Source of the DNA: Okeania sp. KiyG1 | GTDB lineage: Bacteria > Cyanobacteriota > Cyanobacteriia > Cyanobacteriales > Microcoleaceae | DNA length: 62,122 bases | Assembly: GCF_014132355.1 (NCBI RefSeq) | Contig: NZ_BLZO01000026.1 | Span: 1-62,122, forward strand | Direction: 5' to 3' | Shown: positions 19,701 through 29,162 of the stretch, piece after piece | How the letters are laid out: each line of letters begins with the position of its first letter | Position numbering within the stretch: position 1 is the stretch's first letter | Made by a program: the position numbers and the translations under genes | The notes under the pieces: model-generated | The model's database searches: none | What the model saw: only the letters and a program-made list of their open reading frames with translations | Told to the model about the DNA's origin: nothing

Positions 19701-20792
19701 CAGAATCATACTTTTGATTTTTGAGTTTTGATTTTAAATCTAGTGAGGGCGAATGCCATTCGCCCCTACATATCTCGTTTTCAAGGTTAATTTGCGTAAG
19801 TTCTGTTTCAGGAGAATCTAACTTTTGAATTTTATCTAACTTTTGCCTTTTGACTTTTGACTTTTGACTTTCATGCCTTTTGACTTTTGACTTTTGACTT
19901 TCATACCTTCTGACTTCTGACTTTTGACTTTCAAAAGCGCTGGTCATCCAGTCTCTGACGGCGACATGACCTTCGACTCCGTTGATAAATACAGGTAGAG
20001 GTGTTAAACCTGCTGCTTCAAATTTGCGGATAAGTTGGGGAATGTATGGTTGTTTGGTAATGACGTGTTTGCGGTAGAGCAAAATTCCAACAACGGGAGT
20101 AGAGGAAGTTTGCTTCTGTTGGCGATACCATTCCAGATATTTTTTTGGGAGACTCAAAATAACCCTGGTAGTCTGGATGCAGTAAACCCATATTGGGAGT
20201 TTCCACAGGTGGGGGGTATTTCCCCAACTTTTAAATCTAAATATTTTTCTGCCAAAACCCAACACATAGCAGCCACATTTTCTGTACCACCAGCATTCCA
20301 ATAACCGTAAATTATCAACCAGTTGCGCAGGTCTTGCACTTTTTTCACTGGTACAAACTTGAGTAACTTCGGACCTGTTTTCAGGAAGCTGATATAACCC
20401 GCAAGTTTGTCTTCCTCTCTCCCGCTGGAAAATTTGCTGAGAATAAATTTGACTGGTTTTGGCATTCCTTTCGGTTGGTCACCAATAATAAATTTTCCCA
20501 ATTTTGTTAACGCCATTAATTCTAGCGCTGACTCAAAAACGAGACGGATGGGAATATTTTCTACTCTTTCGCGCAACCATAAAACTTGGTCGTAGTCAAA
20601 AAGCAGACTGCCGAAAAAAACATCAGCATTTTCCAGAGCAGTAGCGACAGTTTCCGGTTGTTGAGAAAGGGCGCGATCGCTAAATACTTGGATATCTAAA
20701 TCTGGACATTGGGAAGTTGCCATTTGAGCTGCTTGACGGTATAAACCAGTGTTAAAAGATTCAAAACCTGCGATTAAGACAATACGTTTCAT
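16690..20792 (-). CDS. chlH: Magnesium chelatase subunit H paralogue (two homopolymer frameshifts)
   Basis: The protein begins MKRIVLIAGFESFNTGLYRQ at 20792, the N-terminus of the shorter cyanobacterial ChlH paralogue. It continues after two +1 shifts: a six-C run near 20205 (…VGEIPP to PPVETPNMGLLHPDYQGYF) and a seven-A run near 20140 (…SPKK to KYLEWYRQQ). Core motifs are intact: 'GGPAGSMEAGRQ', 'VVLYALPELDGAIDPVPLGG', 'LYGFPPGYGATGTAALLNVP', 'VVHFGMHGTVEWLPGSPLGN', 'AANNPSESMLAKRRGYG'. ChlH binds protoporphyrin IX and takes Mg from the ChlI/ChlD motor; chlD lies at 47663. Oddities are heptamer-coded ESQKSKVKR repeats, a CRGEWHSPSLD piece from an intergenic repeat, a poly-Ser/'PFNKDKTN' block, a 32-residue tandem duplication (LDSDLGHG...), and a C-terminus ending in a palindromic repeat. 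Pseudogene or assembly error cannot be separated here. Confidence 0.85.
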
Positions 20793-21104
20793 GGCCTGAT
20801 GTTAATAAAAGTTCCTATACTATATAGGGTAACTAAAAAAGACTAATTATTGTCGCTATGTTTTAGGATTGCTATATTATTGTTATAAGTTATAAGTGAT
20901 GTTTTTTATAGCAATTCCCACAGTTATGAGATACATTTACGATCCCCCTAAATCCCCCTTAGAAAGGGGGACTTTTTGTTAGCTCCTCCCTTTTTAAGCG
21001 GTTCCCCCCTTATTAAGGGGGGTTAGGGGGGATATAAAAGTGTGCCTCATAGATTAAAGAACTGCGATATTTGCCTTTAACAATATTGTAAATCTACATA
21101 AAAA
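20793..21104. repeat. Intergenic palindromic C/G-run element
   Basis: 20935-21055 holds the paired runs GATCCCCCTAAATCCCCCTT / AAGGGGGG...GGGGGGAT with AGCTCCTCCCTTTTTAAGCGG between. The same unit is multiplied at 25430-26200 and present near 36430 and 36700. No gene is seen. The chlH promoter should lie in 20793-20900 but no clear boxes are assigned. Confidence 0.6.
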
Positions 21105-21107
21105 ATG

Positions 21108-21416
21108 ATGATTACTATTAATTTAAAACCGGAAATTGAAGCTCAGATTAGAGAAAAAGCTAACTCACAAGACTTATCAGTTGAAAAATATATTGAAAGT
21201 TTAATAGAAAAATAAATTATTGATGTTCGAGGCGATCGGCAATCTGAAATGTCTATTGACGAGTGGGAAAACAAATTATTTAAGTTCATTAATTCTTCTA
21301 TTAATTCTCGTCTCTCTCCTCTACCGAATGAATCTATTAGTAGGGAAAATACAGCGGATTCCACTTTGTTAGGTACATCCATCGCGGGCAAGATTCCCGC
21401 ACTTGCATTCATTTAA
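21108..21416 (+). pseudogene. Antitoxin-like small protein with internal stop and foreign 3' end
   Basis: ATG 21108 (or 21105) opens MITINLKPEIEAQIREKANS-QDLSVEKYIES, typical of ribbon-helix-helix-like VapB-type cyanobacterial antitoxins. A TAA at 21213 follows LIEK. In the same frame the sequence continues EWENKLFKFINSSIN, then LPNESISREN, which matches the acidic toxin-binding tail of such antitoxins. From about 21350 the sequence (ATCGCGGGCAAGATTCCCGC) is repeat-like. No toxin follows, so the locus looks dead. Confidence 0.5.
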
Positions 21417-21689
21417 TTGTTAATATCTGCACTTCATGTACTTGGAATCTGCTGTATTTATACAAGGGAAGATGAAAATTTATGACTTACAAGAATTTAA
21501 CCTCTGACTTCTGACTTCAGCTATATCTCTGCTCATAAATTACCGAAAAACTGTGGTCTAAATCCTCCCCTTTTAAGGGGATAAAAAAAGATAATTCTGT
21601 ATTTTATTGCCTCTTGTTTTAGCGAGAGGTACTGATAACTAATAACTGTTAACGCAGTTCCTCCGGAGGAGGCTAACTGATAACTGAAA

Positions 21690-22011
21690 TTACTTGCGCT
21701 GTCTTAAGAATTTCCTGGCGACGAATCCAATTTTCACTATTTTAAATAGATTATTTTACGACAATATCCACTTCTCGCCCTATGCTATTTTCTAATTTAT
21801 GCTTAATTTTAGCAATAGTTAATAATCCCTGGCGAGCATTGGGTGCAAAGCGAATGAGAATATCAATATCACTATCGGCGTGAAAGCGAGCGCTTAAAAC
21901 TGACCCAAATCAAGCCATTTATGTAATATTCCAACGTTGACAAAATAGAGCTATTTTTTCTGTTGATATGCCCAAACGTTTTTGTAATTTAGGGTTTAAC
22001 TTTACTAGCAT
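21690..22011 (-). pseudogene. MntA-type nucleotidyltransferase remnant
   Basis: Minus strand from ATG 22011: MLVKLNPKLQKRLGISTEK..., then NIT-stop-MA-stop-FGSVLSARF, then DSDIDILIRFAPNARQGLL and LENSIGREVDIVVK. The GS-V and DSDID pattern is the catalytic core of MNT-family nucleotidyltransferases (antitoxin of HEPN/MNT modules). Stops fall at 21919-21921 and 21910-21912 within the 'LFGS' motif, and again after VVK. Past these the family tail NSENWIRRQEILKTAQVI is still readable to about 21690, where a TTTCAGTTATCAG repeat takes over. No HEPN toxin gene is seen. Confidence 0.65.
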
Positions 22012-22071
22012 ATATATTTCAAAATAACTAATAGGTAGATAGAATTTATGCTATTATTAAATAATATATTA

Positions 22072-22276
22072 AGAGGATATCTGAAAAGTTTTTTGATACT
22101 GAATTTTGCCCCCTAGACCCCCTACTTTATTTTGCTCCCCTAGCCCCCCAACTTTATTTTGCCCCCTAGCCCCCAACTTTGGGGGGAACAAGAGTAAATT
22201 TGCTTGCTCTAGTCCCCCAAAATTGGGGTATTTAGGGGGCTTTGATGTAGCAAATGGGACTTTTCAGATAACCTCT
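22072..22276. mobile_element. MITE with AGAGG-TATCTGAAAAGT inverted ends
   Basis: The left end AGAGGATATCTGAAAAGT and right end ACTTTTCAGATAACCTCT match at 17 of 18 bases when inverted. The interior is runs of C and G (CCCCCTAGCCCCC...GGGGG). A second copy is at 43914-44056. No clear target duplication. Confidence 0.7.
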
Positions 22277-22313
22277 AAATATATAATTTATAACTCTTAA
22301 TCAATCAGAAAAT

Positions 22314-22755
22314 ATGTCTAGTTTTTATAGATTAAAAGCTAATCAACTTGACCATAACTTCCTAGAAACACTGTAAGCATTCAGCTATTAGCAGTCAGCT
22401 CGAGCGCGATAAGACCCTGCTTTTAAGGACAGAGTTAAAATGAATATAGACTTTAACGACTCTTATAGTAAGATTAATTCTAGCTCAATTAATACAGCTT
22501 TAAAGCCACACGAAAAGCAATAACTGATAAGCTGATAACGCAGTTCCTCCGATAGGAGGCTAGCTGACGGCTGAATGCTTACGAAACACTTAAAGCAAAA
22601 TTTGGAGATAAAGAAATTGAAATTATTGTTTCTGAAGTTGACGAAAAACTTACTTATTTAAAAGTAAAACTAACAAAAATAGGCTGTTAAATGCAGTTAA
22701 AAATGTAGAGCGTAAAACCAATTTAATTGAAGTATCACTAGAGGAAATCGAGTGA
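22314..22755 (+). pseudogene. Antitoxin gene interrupted by an IS66-like MITE
   Basis: ATG 22314 encodes MSSFYRLKANQLDHNFLETL. Removing the element 22373-22582 and one GAAACACT copy restores KAKFGDKEIEIIVSEVDEK in frame. After KIG a shift is needed to read LLNAVKNVERKTNLIEVSL-EEIE and the TGA at 22753, which overlaps the next gene's GTG. The layout (small acidic protein overlapping a YoeB-like start) marks it as the antitoxin of a Txe/YoeB pair. Confidence 0.6.
22373..22582. mobile_element. IS66-like MITE, 210 bp, with perfect 8-bp target duplication GAAACACT
   Basis: Ends are GTAAGCATTCAGC at 22373 and its exact inverse GCTGAATGCTTAC? (read as GGCTGAATGCTTAC) ending at 22582. GAAACACT is repeated at 22365-22372 and 22583-22590. 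The core (TTAATTCTAGCTCAATTAAT) is shared, inverted, with 4312-4691. No coding capacity. The ends and 8-bp duplication fit mobilisation by an IS66-type transposase located elsewhere. Confidence 0.85.
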
Positions 22756-22859
22756 GTAAAAGAATTGTCTTTGAGGCTTCTACTTTTTCAGATTTTACTG
22801 AGTGGATTAAAATTGATAAAAAAAATCATCAGATGTCGTATTGTTTGGAAATCGCTTGA
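22752..22859 (+). pseudogene. Txe/YoeB-like toxin, N-terminal remnant
   Basis: GTG 22752, overlapping the antitoxin stop, encodes SKRIVFEASTFSDFTEWIKI-DKKN, the start of YoeB-family RelE-fold RNases. The frame then breaks down, and the catalytic C-terminal half (Glu/Arg/His region) is missing. Confidence 0.6.
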
Positions 22860-22989
22860 ATTTGTTTGATTTGAATGGCACTAATTTTTCCAATTGTTCA
22901 TAGTTTTCAATTTTATATTTTTATCGGCGATCGTTCGCTTTAATTTGAAGGCTTATTTAATTTTAGGAGATAGATATCTTAGGGAAAAT

Positions 22990-23604
22990 TCAACCATCAT
23001 ATTCTACCAATAAAGCAATACCTGTAGATATTTTATTCATAATTTCACTAGAGCAAACACCGATTTTTTTGACTAATCTTCGCAAATCCATTCCTCTTAT
23101 TTGCAATATATCGACAGTAGAAACCTTAGTTAAATTATTTTCTAAATCTGCTTCTATTTTGATATGCCAACTATCATTTTCAAAATAGTCTTTCCAATCA
23201 GTTATCGGTGCAATTAACGTAAGCATTCAGCTATTAGCATTTCTTACGGAATGCTCCGCAAACAGCTATCAGCTTTTATTTGAATCAAGCAAAGACTAAG
23301 GTTAGCTGACAGAAATATTTCATTTCCTGCGGAATGCTACGCAAACATATTTCACTTCTTGACTACTAATTCCTTATTCCAAGATAATGAGTTAATAATT
23401 CATAGCTGATAGCTGTTAACGCAGTTCCTCTGAAAGAGGCTAGCTGAAGGCTGAATGCTTACCAACTAACTTAATTGGTAATCTCCCAATTCCATCAGAA
23501 CTAATGATAATAGCCGGACGAATTTTTCTAATTTCCGATCCAATCGTTGGGTCAAAATTTGTTAGCCAAATATCTCCACGTTTAGGTAAATTATCATTGC
23601 TCAT
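22990..23604 (-). pseudogene. mazF: mazF-type toxin split by an IS66-like MITE
   Basis: From ATG 23604: MSNDNLPKRGDIWLTNFDPT, then GSEIRKIRPAIIISSDGIGR and LPIKLV. The element 23219-23462 lies here, flanked by imperfect 8-bp repeats (plus strand CAATTAAC / CAACTAAC). Excision rejoins LPIKLV to APITDWKDYFENDSWHIKI and the tail VDILQIRGMDLRRLVKKIG to the stop at 22990. This is the full MazF/PemK fold, about 110 aa, with the RG-D and T-D/S residues expected in the catalytic groove. The 5' end overlaps the antitoxin stop by 11 bases. The split gene cannot make active toxin. Confidence 0.8.
23219..23462. mobile_element. IS66-like MITE, 244 bp, inside mazF
   Basis: Ends are GTAAGCATTCAGC and GCTGAATGCTTAC, a perfect 13-bp inverted repeat. 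Flanks are CAATTAAC (23211-23218) and CAACTAAC (23463-23470), an 8-bp duplication with one mismatch. The interior (TTTATTTGAATCAAGCAAAG) differs from the other copies, so the family shares ends rather than interiors. Confidence 0.85.
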
Positions 23605-23860
23605 CTAGTTCATCCCAAGTTTGTAATTCTTGCCATTCTCCCTCTTGCTGATAATGTTCTAACATTTTTTCAGCTTGCTTTGCTAGAATTTTTCGTCTTT
23701 CTTCTAATGGTAATTTCATTAAATAACTGACATCTGTTTCATCTTTTTTTTGGAGGTAAGTCAAGAAATCTAGGGCTATTTGTAGTCGTTATGGGGAAAG
23801 ATTTACTAACTTTTCTTTAACAATTTCAAGGATTGTAGGATATGTTGATTTTAATGACAT
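23594..23860 (-). pseudogene. Antitoxin partner of the split mazF, with nonsense codon
   Basis: ATG 23860: MSLKSTYPTILEIVKEKLVN-LSP, then TAA (23789-23791), then RLQIALDFLTYLQKKDETDV, LPLEERRKILAKQAEKML and QEGEWQELQTWDELDEQ. The acidic, Trp-rich tail is typical of small cyanobacterial antitoxins encoded just upstream of MazF. One base change (GAA to TAA) would explain the stop. The 11-base overlap with mazF shows they formed an operon. Confidence 0.65.
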
Positions 23861-24029
23861 TTTGGCATCTCTCATTTTTAATTCACGATTAGGATAATTT
23901 TATCTTATCATTCCCACACTTTTACAAATTCAACCCACCTACTTAGCTACCTATAAAGTTATAATAACTAAAATAGTAGAACTATTATCCGTCAATCCTT
24001 TATTCCTAAATTATTCAAGTCAAAATATA

Positions 24030-25301
24030 ATGATAAATCCGAAAAATCCTTTTACTGTAGGTAAAACAGTTCCCCCAGAACGTTTTGTAGGACGCAAGTA
24101 TGAAATTAATAGCACTTTTGCTCAAATAGCTAATGGTGGTCATGTGGCAATTTGGGGTGGTTCAGGTATGGGTAAATCATCTTTGCTAGAGTATTTAAAG
24201 TCTCCTGAAGTTTGGCAGAAACGTGGCTTCGATCCATCTCAAGTTGTTATTGTTTATTTCCGTTGTTTAAGTATCGAACCTTTCCTACCTTCTAAATTTT
24301 GGCGAGAAATTCTCAATTTGTTAGCTGAAAAGTTTCAAAAAGATGATTCTTTCTATTCAGAAATTAATACATTATTGGCTAAACCAGAAGTAAATAAAGA
24401 TGATTTTCGCCAAGTATTAAGACTAATAGGAGAACAAAATAAACACTTAGTTTTGCTGGTGGATGATTATCATGTTGTTATGCACCAAAACTCTCAATAT
24501 CAAGCAGAAAATATAGAGGAATTTTTAGGTGAATGTCGTAGTTTAGTCCATTATTCAGAGGAGAGTAAATATCTGTCAATGATTGTTACTTCATTGCGAC
24601 GTTTGAATGACATAGGTCCTACTCTAACACCAGGAAAATCTCCTTGGTATAACCATTATTTGTTTATACCACTTAAGCCATTTACGGAGCAGGAAGTAGT
24701 AAATGTTTTAAGTGGACTGCCAATGACACCTGAGTTACGAGATGGGATTCGACAAATAGCTGATAGTAACCCTACTTTATTACAAAATGCCGGATTTATT
24801 TTGTACAATAAATTACAATCTGAGGAACCCCGGGATGTTAAGACATTTGCTAAAGATTTTTTAGCAGCAACGGAACATTTTTTTCAGGATATATGGCAGC
24901 TTTCAACTGAAGAAGAAAAAGCTATTTTAATGCTTATTGCTTTATCAAGTTTAAAAGGTCGTTTGCCACGAACAAAGAAGCGTTATGACTTGGGTAATAT
25001 TGATATAATTTTTAGTCAAAAAGAGCAAGAATTAAATGATTTAGAGGAACGTGGCATAATTCTCTCTCATAAAACTGAGGATAAAACAATTTACTCTTTT
25101 GCTTCATCTTTGATGGAATGGTGGGTAATTCAGAAAATTAAAAATAGTAATGATGAAGAACTTAAAAACCGTGAGAAAACATTTCTAAATCTGATGAATC
25201 ATAAGCAATTAGAGAGAATTAAAAAAGTGATTCGAGTTTTGTGGGAAAATAGAGAGGATGTAACATCTGTAGTAGAATGGATTTATGAGCTAGTTTTATA
25301 G
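24030..25301 (+). CDS. STAND/AAA-type NTPase, single module
   Basis: 423 residues. It opens NPKNPFTVGKTVPPERFVGR (the 'F.GR' box of STAND-like ATPases). Walker A is 'GGSGMGKSS' at 43-51 and Walker B 'LVLLVDDYH' at about 142-150. A sensor-like Arg pair lies in 'TSLRRLND', and an 'ADSNPTLLQNAGFIL' helix corresponds to the GxP motif region. The C-terminal ~130 residues look like a winged-helix plus helical tail ('RGIILSHK..', 'LMEWWVIQKI'). The protein is paralogous along its whole length to the C-terminal half of the gene at 26245-29069. Likely a switch that binds and hydrolyses ATP; ligand and target unknown. It is first of three related genes on this strand, separated from the next by a 940-bp repeat array, so co-transcription is uncertain. 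Confidence 0.8.
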   Translation: MINPKNPFTVGKTVPPERFVGRKYEINSTFAQIANGGHVAIWGGSGMGKSSLLEYLKSPEVWQKRGFDPSQVVIVYFRCLSIEPFLPSKFWREILNLLAEKFQKDDSFYSEINTLLAKPEVNKDDFRQVLRLIGEQNKHLVLLVDDYHVVMHQNSQYQAENIEEFLGECRSLVHYSEESKYLSMIVTSLRRLNDIGPTLTPGKSPWYNHYLFIPLKPFTEQEVVNVLSGLPMTPELRDGIRQIADSNPTLLQNAGFILYNKLQSEEPRDVKTFAKDFLAATEHFFQDIWQLSTEEEKAILMLIALSSLKGRLPRTKKRYDLGNIDIIFSQKEQELNDLEERGIILSHKTEDKTIYSFASSLMEWWVIQKIKNSNDEELKNREKTFLNLMNHKQLERIKKVIRVLWENREDVTSVVEWIYELVL

Positions 25302-25397
25302 AGAAAAACTTTTAGGGTGCGTATTTACGGCTAAAATTTAGACTGTAAAAGGTATTTAACAATCTGCCGTAACGCACCATTTTAGTTGTGTAGGTTT

Positions 25398-26205
25398 AAT
25401 ATAGCAGTTCTTTAGTCTACAAGGTACAGTTTTAGATCCCCCCTAACCCCCCTTAATAAGGGGGGAACTGCTTAAAAAGGGGGGAGCTAACAAAAAGTAT
25501 CCCTTTTTTAAACTATGCTTGATCGACATCTTTAATTAACATAAAACTCGCTCAAACACAGAGGTACAGTTTTAGATCCCCCCTAACCCCCCTTAATAAG
25601 GGGGGAACCGCTTAAAAAGGGGGGAGCTAACAAAAAGTATCCCTTTTTTAAACTATGCTTGATCCCCTAACCCCCTTAATAAGGGGGGAACCATAAAAAG
25701 GGGAGGTTTCACTCGTTCTCCTTAAAAAGGGGGATAATTTTAGATCCCCCCTAACCCCCCTTAATAAGGGGGGAACCACTTAAAAAGGGGGGAGGTTTCA
25801 CTCGTTCTCCTTAAAAAGGGGGATAATTTTAGATCCCCCCTAACCCCCTTAATAAGGGGAACCATTAAAAAGGGGGAGGTTTCACTCGTTCTCAAACACA
25901 GAGGTACAGTTTTAGATCCTCCTAACCCCCTTAATAAGGGGGAACTGCTTAAAAGGGGGAAGCTAACAAAAAGTATCCCTTTTTAAACTATGCTTGATCG
26001 ACATCTTTAATTAACATAAAACTCGCTCAAACACAGAGGTACAGTTTTAGATCCCCCCTAACCCCCCTTAATAAGGGGGGAACTGCTTAAAAAGGGGGGA
26101 GCCAACAAAAAGTATCTTTTTTTAAACTATGGTCGATCAACATCTTTATTAACATAAAAAAAATCCCCCTTAAAAAGGGGGATTTAGGGGATCGTAAATG
26201 TATTT
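25398..26205. repeat. Array of palindromic C/G-run units between NTPase genes
   Basis: Five to six units are built from GATCCCCCCTAACCCCCCTT, AATAAGGGGGGAAC, AAAAAGGGGGGAGCTAACAA and AAACTATGCTTGATCGACAT. Two near-complete direct copies start at about 25425 and 25563, with shortened ones at 25740, 25835, 25905 and 26040. Each unit can form long hairpins. The remaining sequence 25302-25397 and 26206-26244 holds no gene. Confidence 0.8.
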
Positions 26206-26244
26206 CATTAAGAAATGCTATAGGCTAATTTCAAATTAATTAAT

Positions 26245-29069
26245 ATGATACTTTCAGCTAATCGGAAAAATCCCTACATCATTGGTCGTCCAATTTATGA
26301 AAAGGAATTATTTTTTGGTAGAGACAATCTGTTTAACTTTATTAATGCTAACTTGAACAATGGTGCAAAAATTATCTTGTTACAGGGTCAACGAAGAATA
26401 GGTAAGTCATCTGTTTTATCTCAAATTCCTAATTTTGTGGGAGGAGATAAGTTTGTTTTTGTTGACTTCGACCTTCAAGATAAAGCTAAGTTAACTCTTG
26501 CAGAAGTCTTGGAGAAATTAGCTACAGAAATAATTATCAAACTTAAGCTGAAACAAGATAATATAAAGCTCCCTTTAAAGACAGATTTAGAAGCAAATAC
26601 TGAATTTTTTTCAGGAATTTTTTTACCTCAAGTATTTCAAAATTTAGGTGACAAAAACTTAGTGTTGTTACTGGATGAATTTGATGTTTTGAGCGATTAT
26701 AATCCTGCATCAGCAATAGAACATTTTTTCCCCTACTTACAGTCTATTATTTCAAATCATCAGCAACTTTTTATTATTCCAGTTGTAGGAAGACGACTGG
26801 ATGAGATGGAGTACTTACTCAATTTATTTCGGAGAGCGCCCAATCAAGAAATTGGTTTGTTGGATAAAAAAAGTGCTACCCAGTTGATTACTAAACCTGC
26901 TGAAGGAGTACTGGAATATGGAGAGGATGCGATCGCAGCCATATTAGAACTTTCAGCAGGCCATCCCTATTTTACCCAAGTAATCTGTTTTCAAATTTTC
27001 CAGCAAGCAGAAGCAGAAGATAATTGGGAGGTGAAGAGTGCAGATGTGGATAATATTATTGTAGATAGAGCAATTGAAAGTGCTGAAGGTGGGTTGACAT
27101 GGTTTCGGGATGGACTGCCAATTCCGGAGCAAGTGATATTCTCAGCAGCAGCAGAAGCTCAAAGGATAGCAATAAAATCTGCTGAAGTTGTGCAGGAACC
27201 ATTGACACTCTTGAAAGAATATGGAGTTGTTCCTACAGAATCTCTGTTTCAAGCAGCAGATCGATTAGTTGAATGGGGTTTCTTAGATAAGGTAGAGAGT
27301 TCAGAGTTACCTGGAGAGAAGGTTCCTAGATATAAAGTGAAAATTGAATTAGTTCGTCGTTGGCTATTGAAACGATATTCTGTGAGAGGAGAAATACAGG
27401 AACTGGAGAATCTGAGTTCAGAAGCTAATCGCATTTATAATAAATTAGTGACAGACTTGCGACAAAAATCAGTTACGCTGACGGATGTCATTGCTCGTTG
27501 CAAGAAGGTTTTGAAAATCAACCCCAACCATTTCCAGGCTTTATTTGAGTTGGCAAAGACATATCTAAAGGTTGAAGACTTTAGTAAAGCAGCCGAATTT
27601 TACCAACGAGGGTATAAAGTTAATCCAATATGGGCTGAGGATGGGTTAGTGAAATCGCTTTTAGGTTACGGGCAAAAATTGATGGAGGAAAGAAAGCGGG
27701 GAATAGCTAAGGAACAGTTTGAAGAAGTATTAAATCTCGATCCTGATAACGCATTAGCACAGGAGATATTGACAGAAATTGAGCAATCTACAAAGATAAA
27801 GATAAAGAGAAATCCTTTCACTGTGGGTCAACCAATTGCTCCAGAACATTTTGTGGGGCGGGAAAATTTAATTGCAATAGCATTTGACCAAATATACAAC
27901 CGTAGCAATTTAGCTATTTGGGGTGGCCCTGGTATGGGAAAAACTTCTTTCCTTAACCTGCTAACATCTCATCATGTCTGGGAGTCGCAAGATTTAGATC
28001 CATCCAAAGCGGTAATTGTCTACCTAAATTGCCTAGAAATTAAACAGTTTACACCCGCTAACTTCTGGCGAAAAATTATTAATTTAATTAGAGAAAAACT
28101 AAAGATGATACTATTCTACAACCTATAATTCGAGAGTTACTAAAAAAGCCCAAACTAACTAAAGATGACCTGCGCCTTGTGTTGAAAAAATTAGGTAAGC
28201 AAAACAAATTTTTAGTGCTACTTTTAGATGATTATCATGCAACTTTTAACTCCCATTCTCAGTATACCGAAACTGACGTAGAAGTATTTTTAAGTGAGTG
28301 TAGAAACTTAGCCTATCACTCCTCAGAAAGAAAGTATTTATCAATGATTGTAACTTCATTGCGACGCCTGAATGAAACTGGTCCTAGTCTGACACCAGAA
28401 AAATCTCCTTGGTATAATCATTACGCATTTCAACAATTAAAACCACTGAATCAAAATGAAGTAGATATTTTGTTTAGTGCGATAGAAATGACACCAGCAC
28501 TGCGGGATGGAATTCAAGAAATTGCTGGTGGAAATCCAGCTTTACTACAAAATGCCGGGTTTATTTTGCACAACAAAAGACGCTCTGGAGAGACTATTAA
28601 TGCTGAGATATTTGCTCAAGATTTTGTCGCAGCAACAGAGCATTTTTTTCAAGATACATGGCAAGTTGCCAATGAATTAGAGCAGACATTGTTAATGTTA
28701 CTTGCATTATCTAAATTAGCAGATCGCGTGCAAAATAAACGATATGATTTAGGCGACCTTAGTATTATTTTTAGCCAGAAAGAACGAGATTTGATTGACT
28801 TAGAACAACGGGGAGTGATTAAAATAAGTACAGAACAAGAAAATACAGTTTATTTATTTTATTCGAGAATTATGGAGTGGTGGATAATTAGAGAAATTGA
28901 AAATTCTAATCCAGAAACACTTAAACAGAGAGAGAAAGTATTTCTCAATTTGATGACCCATCAACAAGCAGAAAAAGTAACAAATGCGATCGAGTATTTG
29001 TCAGAAAATAAAGAAGCTGTAAAATCTATAGTGAAATGGGTGGGTAAGCTAGCAAGATGGTTGGAATAA
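26245..29069 (+). CDS. Double NTPase-TPR protein (one-base frameshift near 28102)
   Basis: N-terminal ATPase_2/AAA-type module: 'NPYIIGRP', 'FFGRDNLF', Walker A 'GQRRIGKSS' (48-56), Walker B 'LVLLLDEFDVL', 'VVGRRLDEM' and 'AGHPYFTQVICFQ'. Two or three TPR units follow (about 415-515: 'INPNHFQALFELAKTYLKVE', 'NLDPDNALAQEIL'). A second complete NTPase with 'FVGR' and 'GGPGMGKTS' (about 557-565) is homologous to the preceding gene. The frame breaks at EKLK; adding one A to the AAA at 28101-28103 restores KDDTILQPIIRELLKKPK and runs to the stop at 29069, giving about 941 residues. It therefore looks like a fusion of the two neighbouring gene types: module 1 matches the N-terminus of the next gene, module 2 the previous gene. 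Confidence 0.8.
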
Positions 29070-29162
29070 TTTTTATAGTTCCTTAATTTAGATATTGAAA
29101 AAATTATTTTACTGTTAGTTTGCACAGTAAAAATATAATTCCTACAAAAACTAATAATTAAT

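Noticed and set aside
16690-20792. Cobaltochelatase CobN instead of ChlH
   Set aside because: Motifs such as GGPAGSMEAGRQ and LYALPELDGAIDPVPLGG are those of ChlH/BchH, and the order matches Mg chelatase H throughout.
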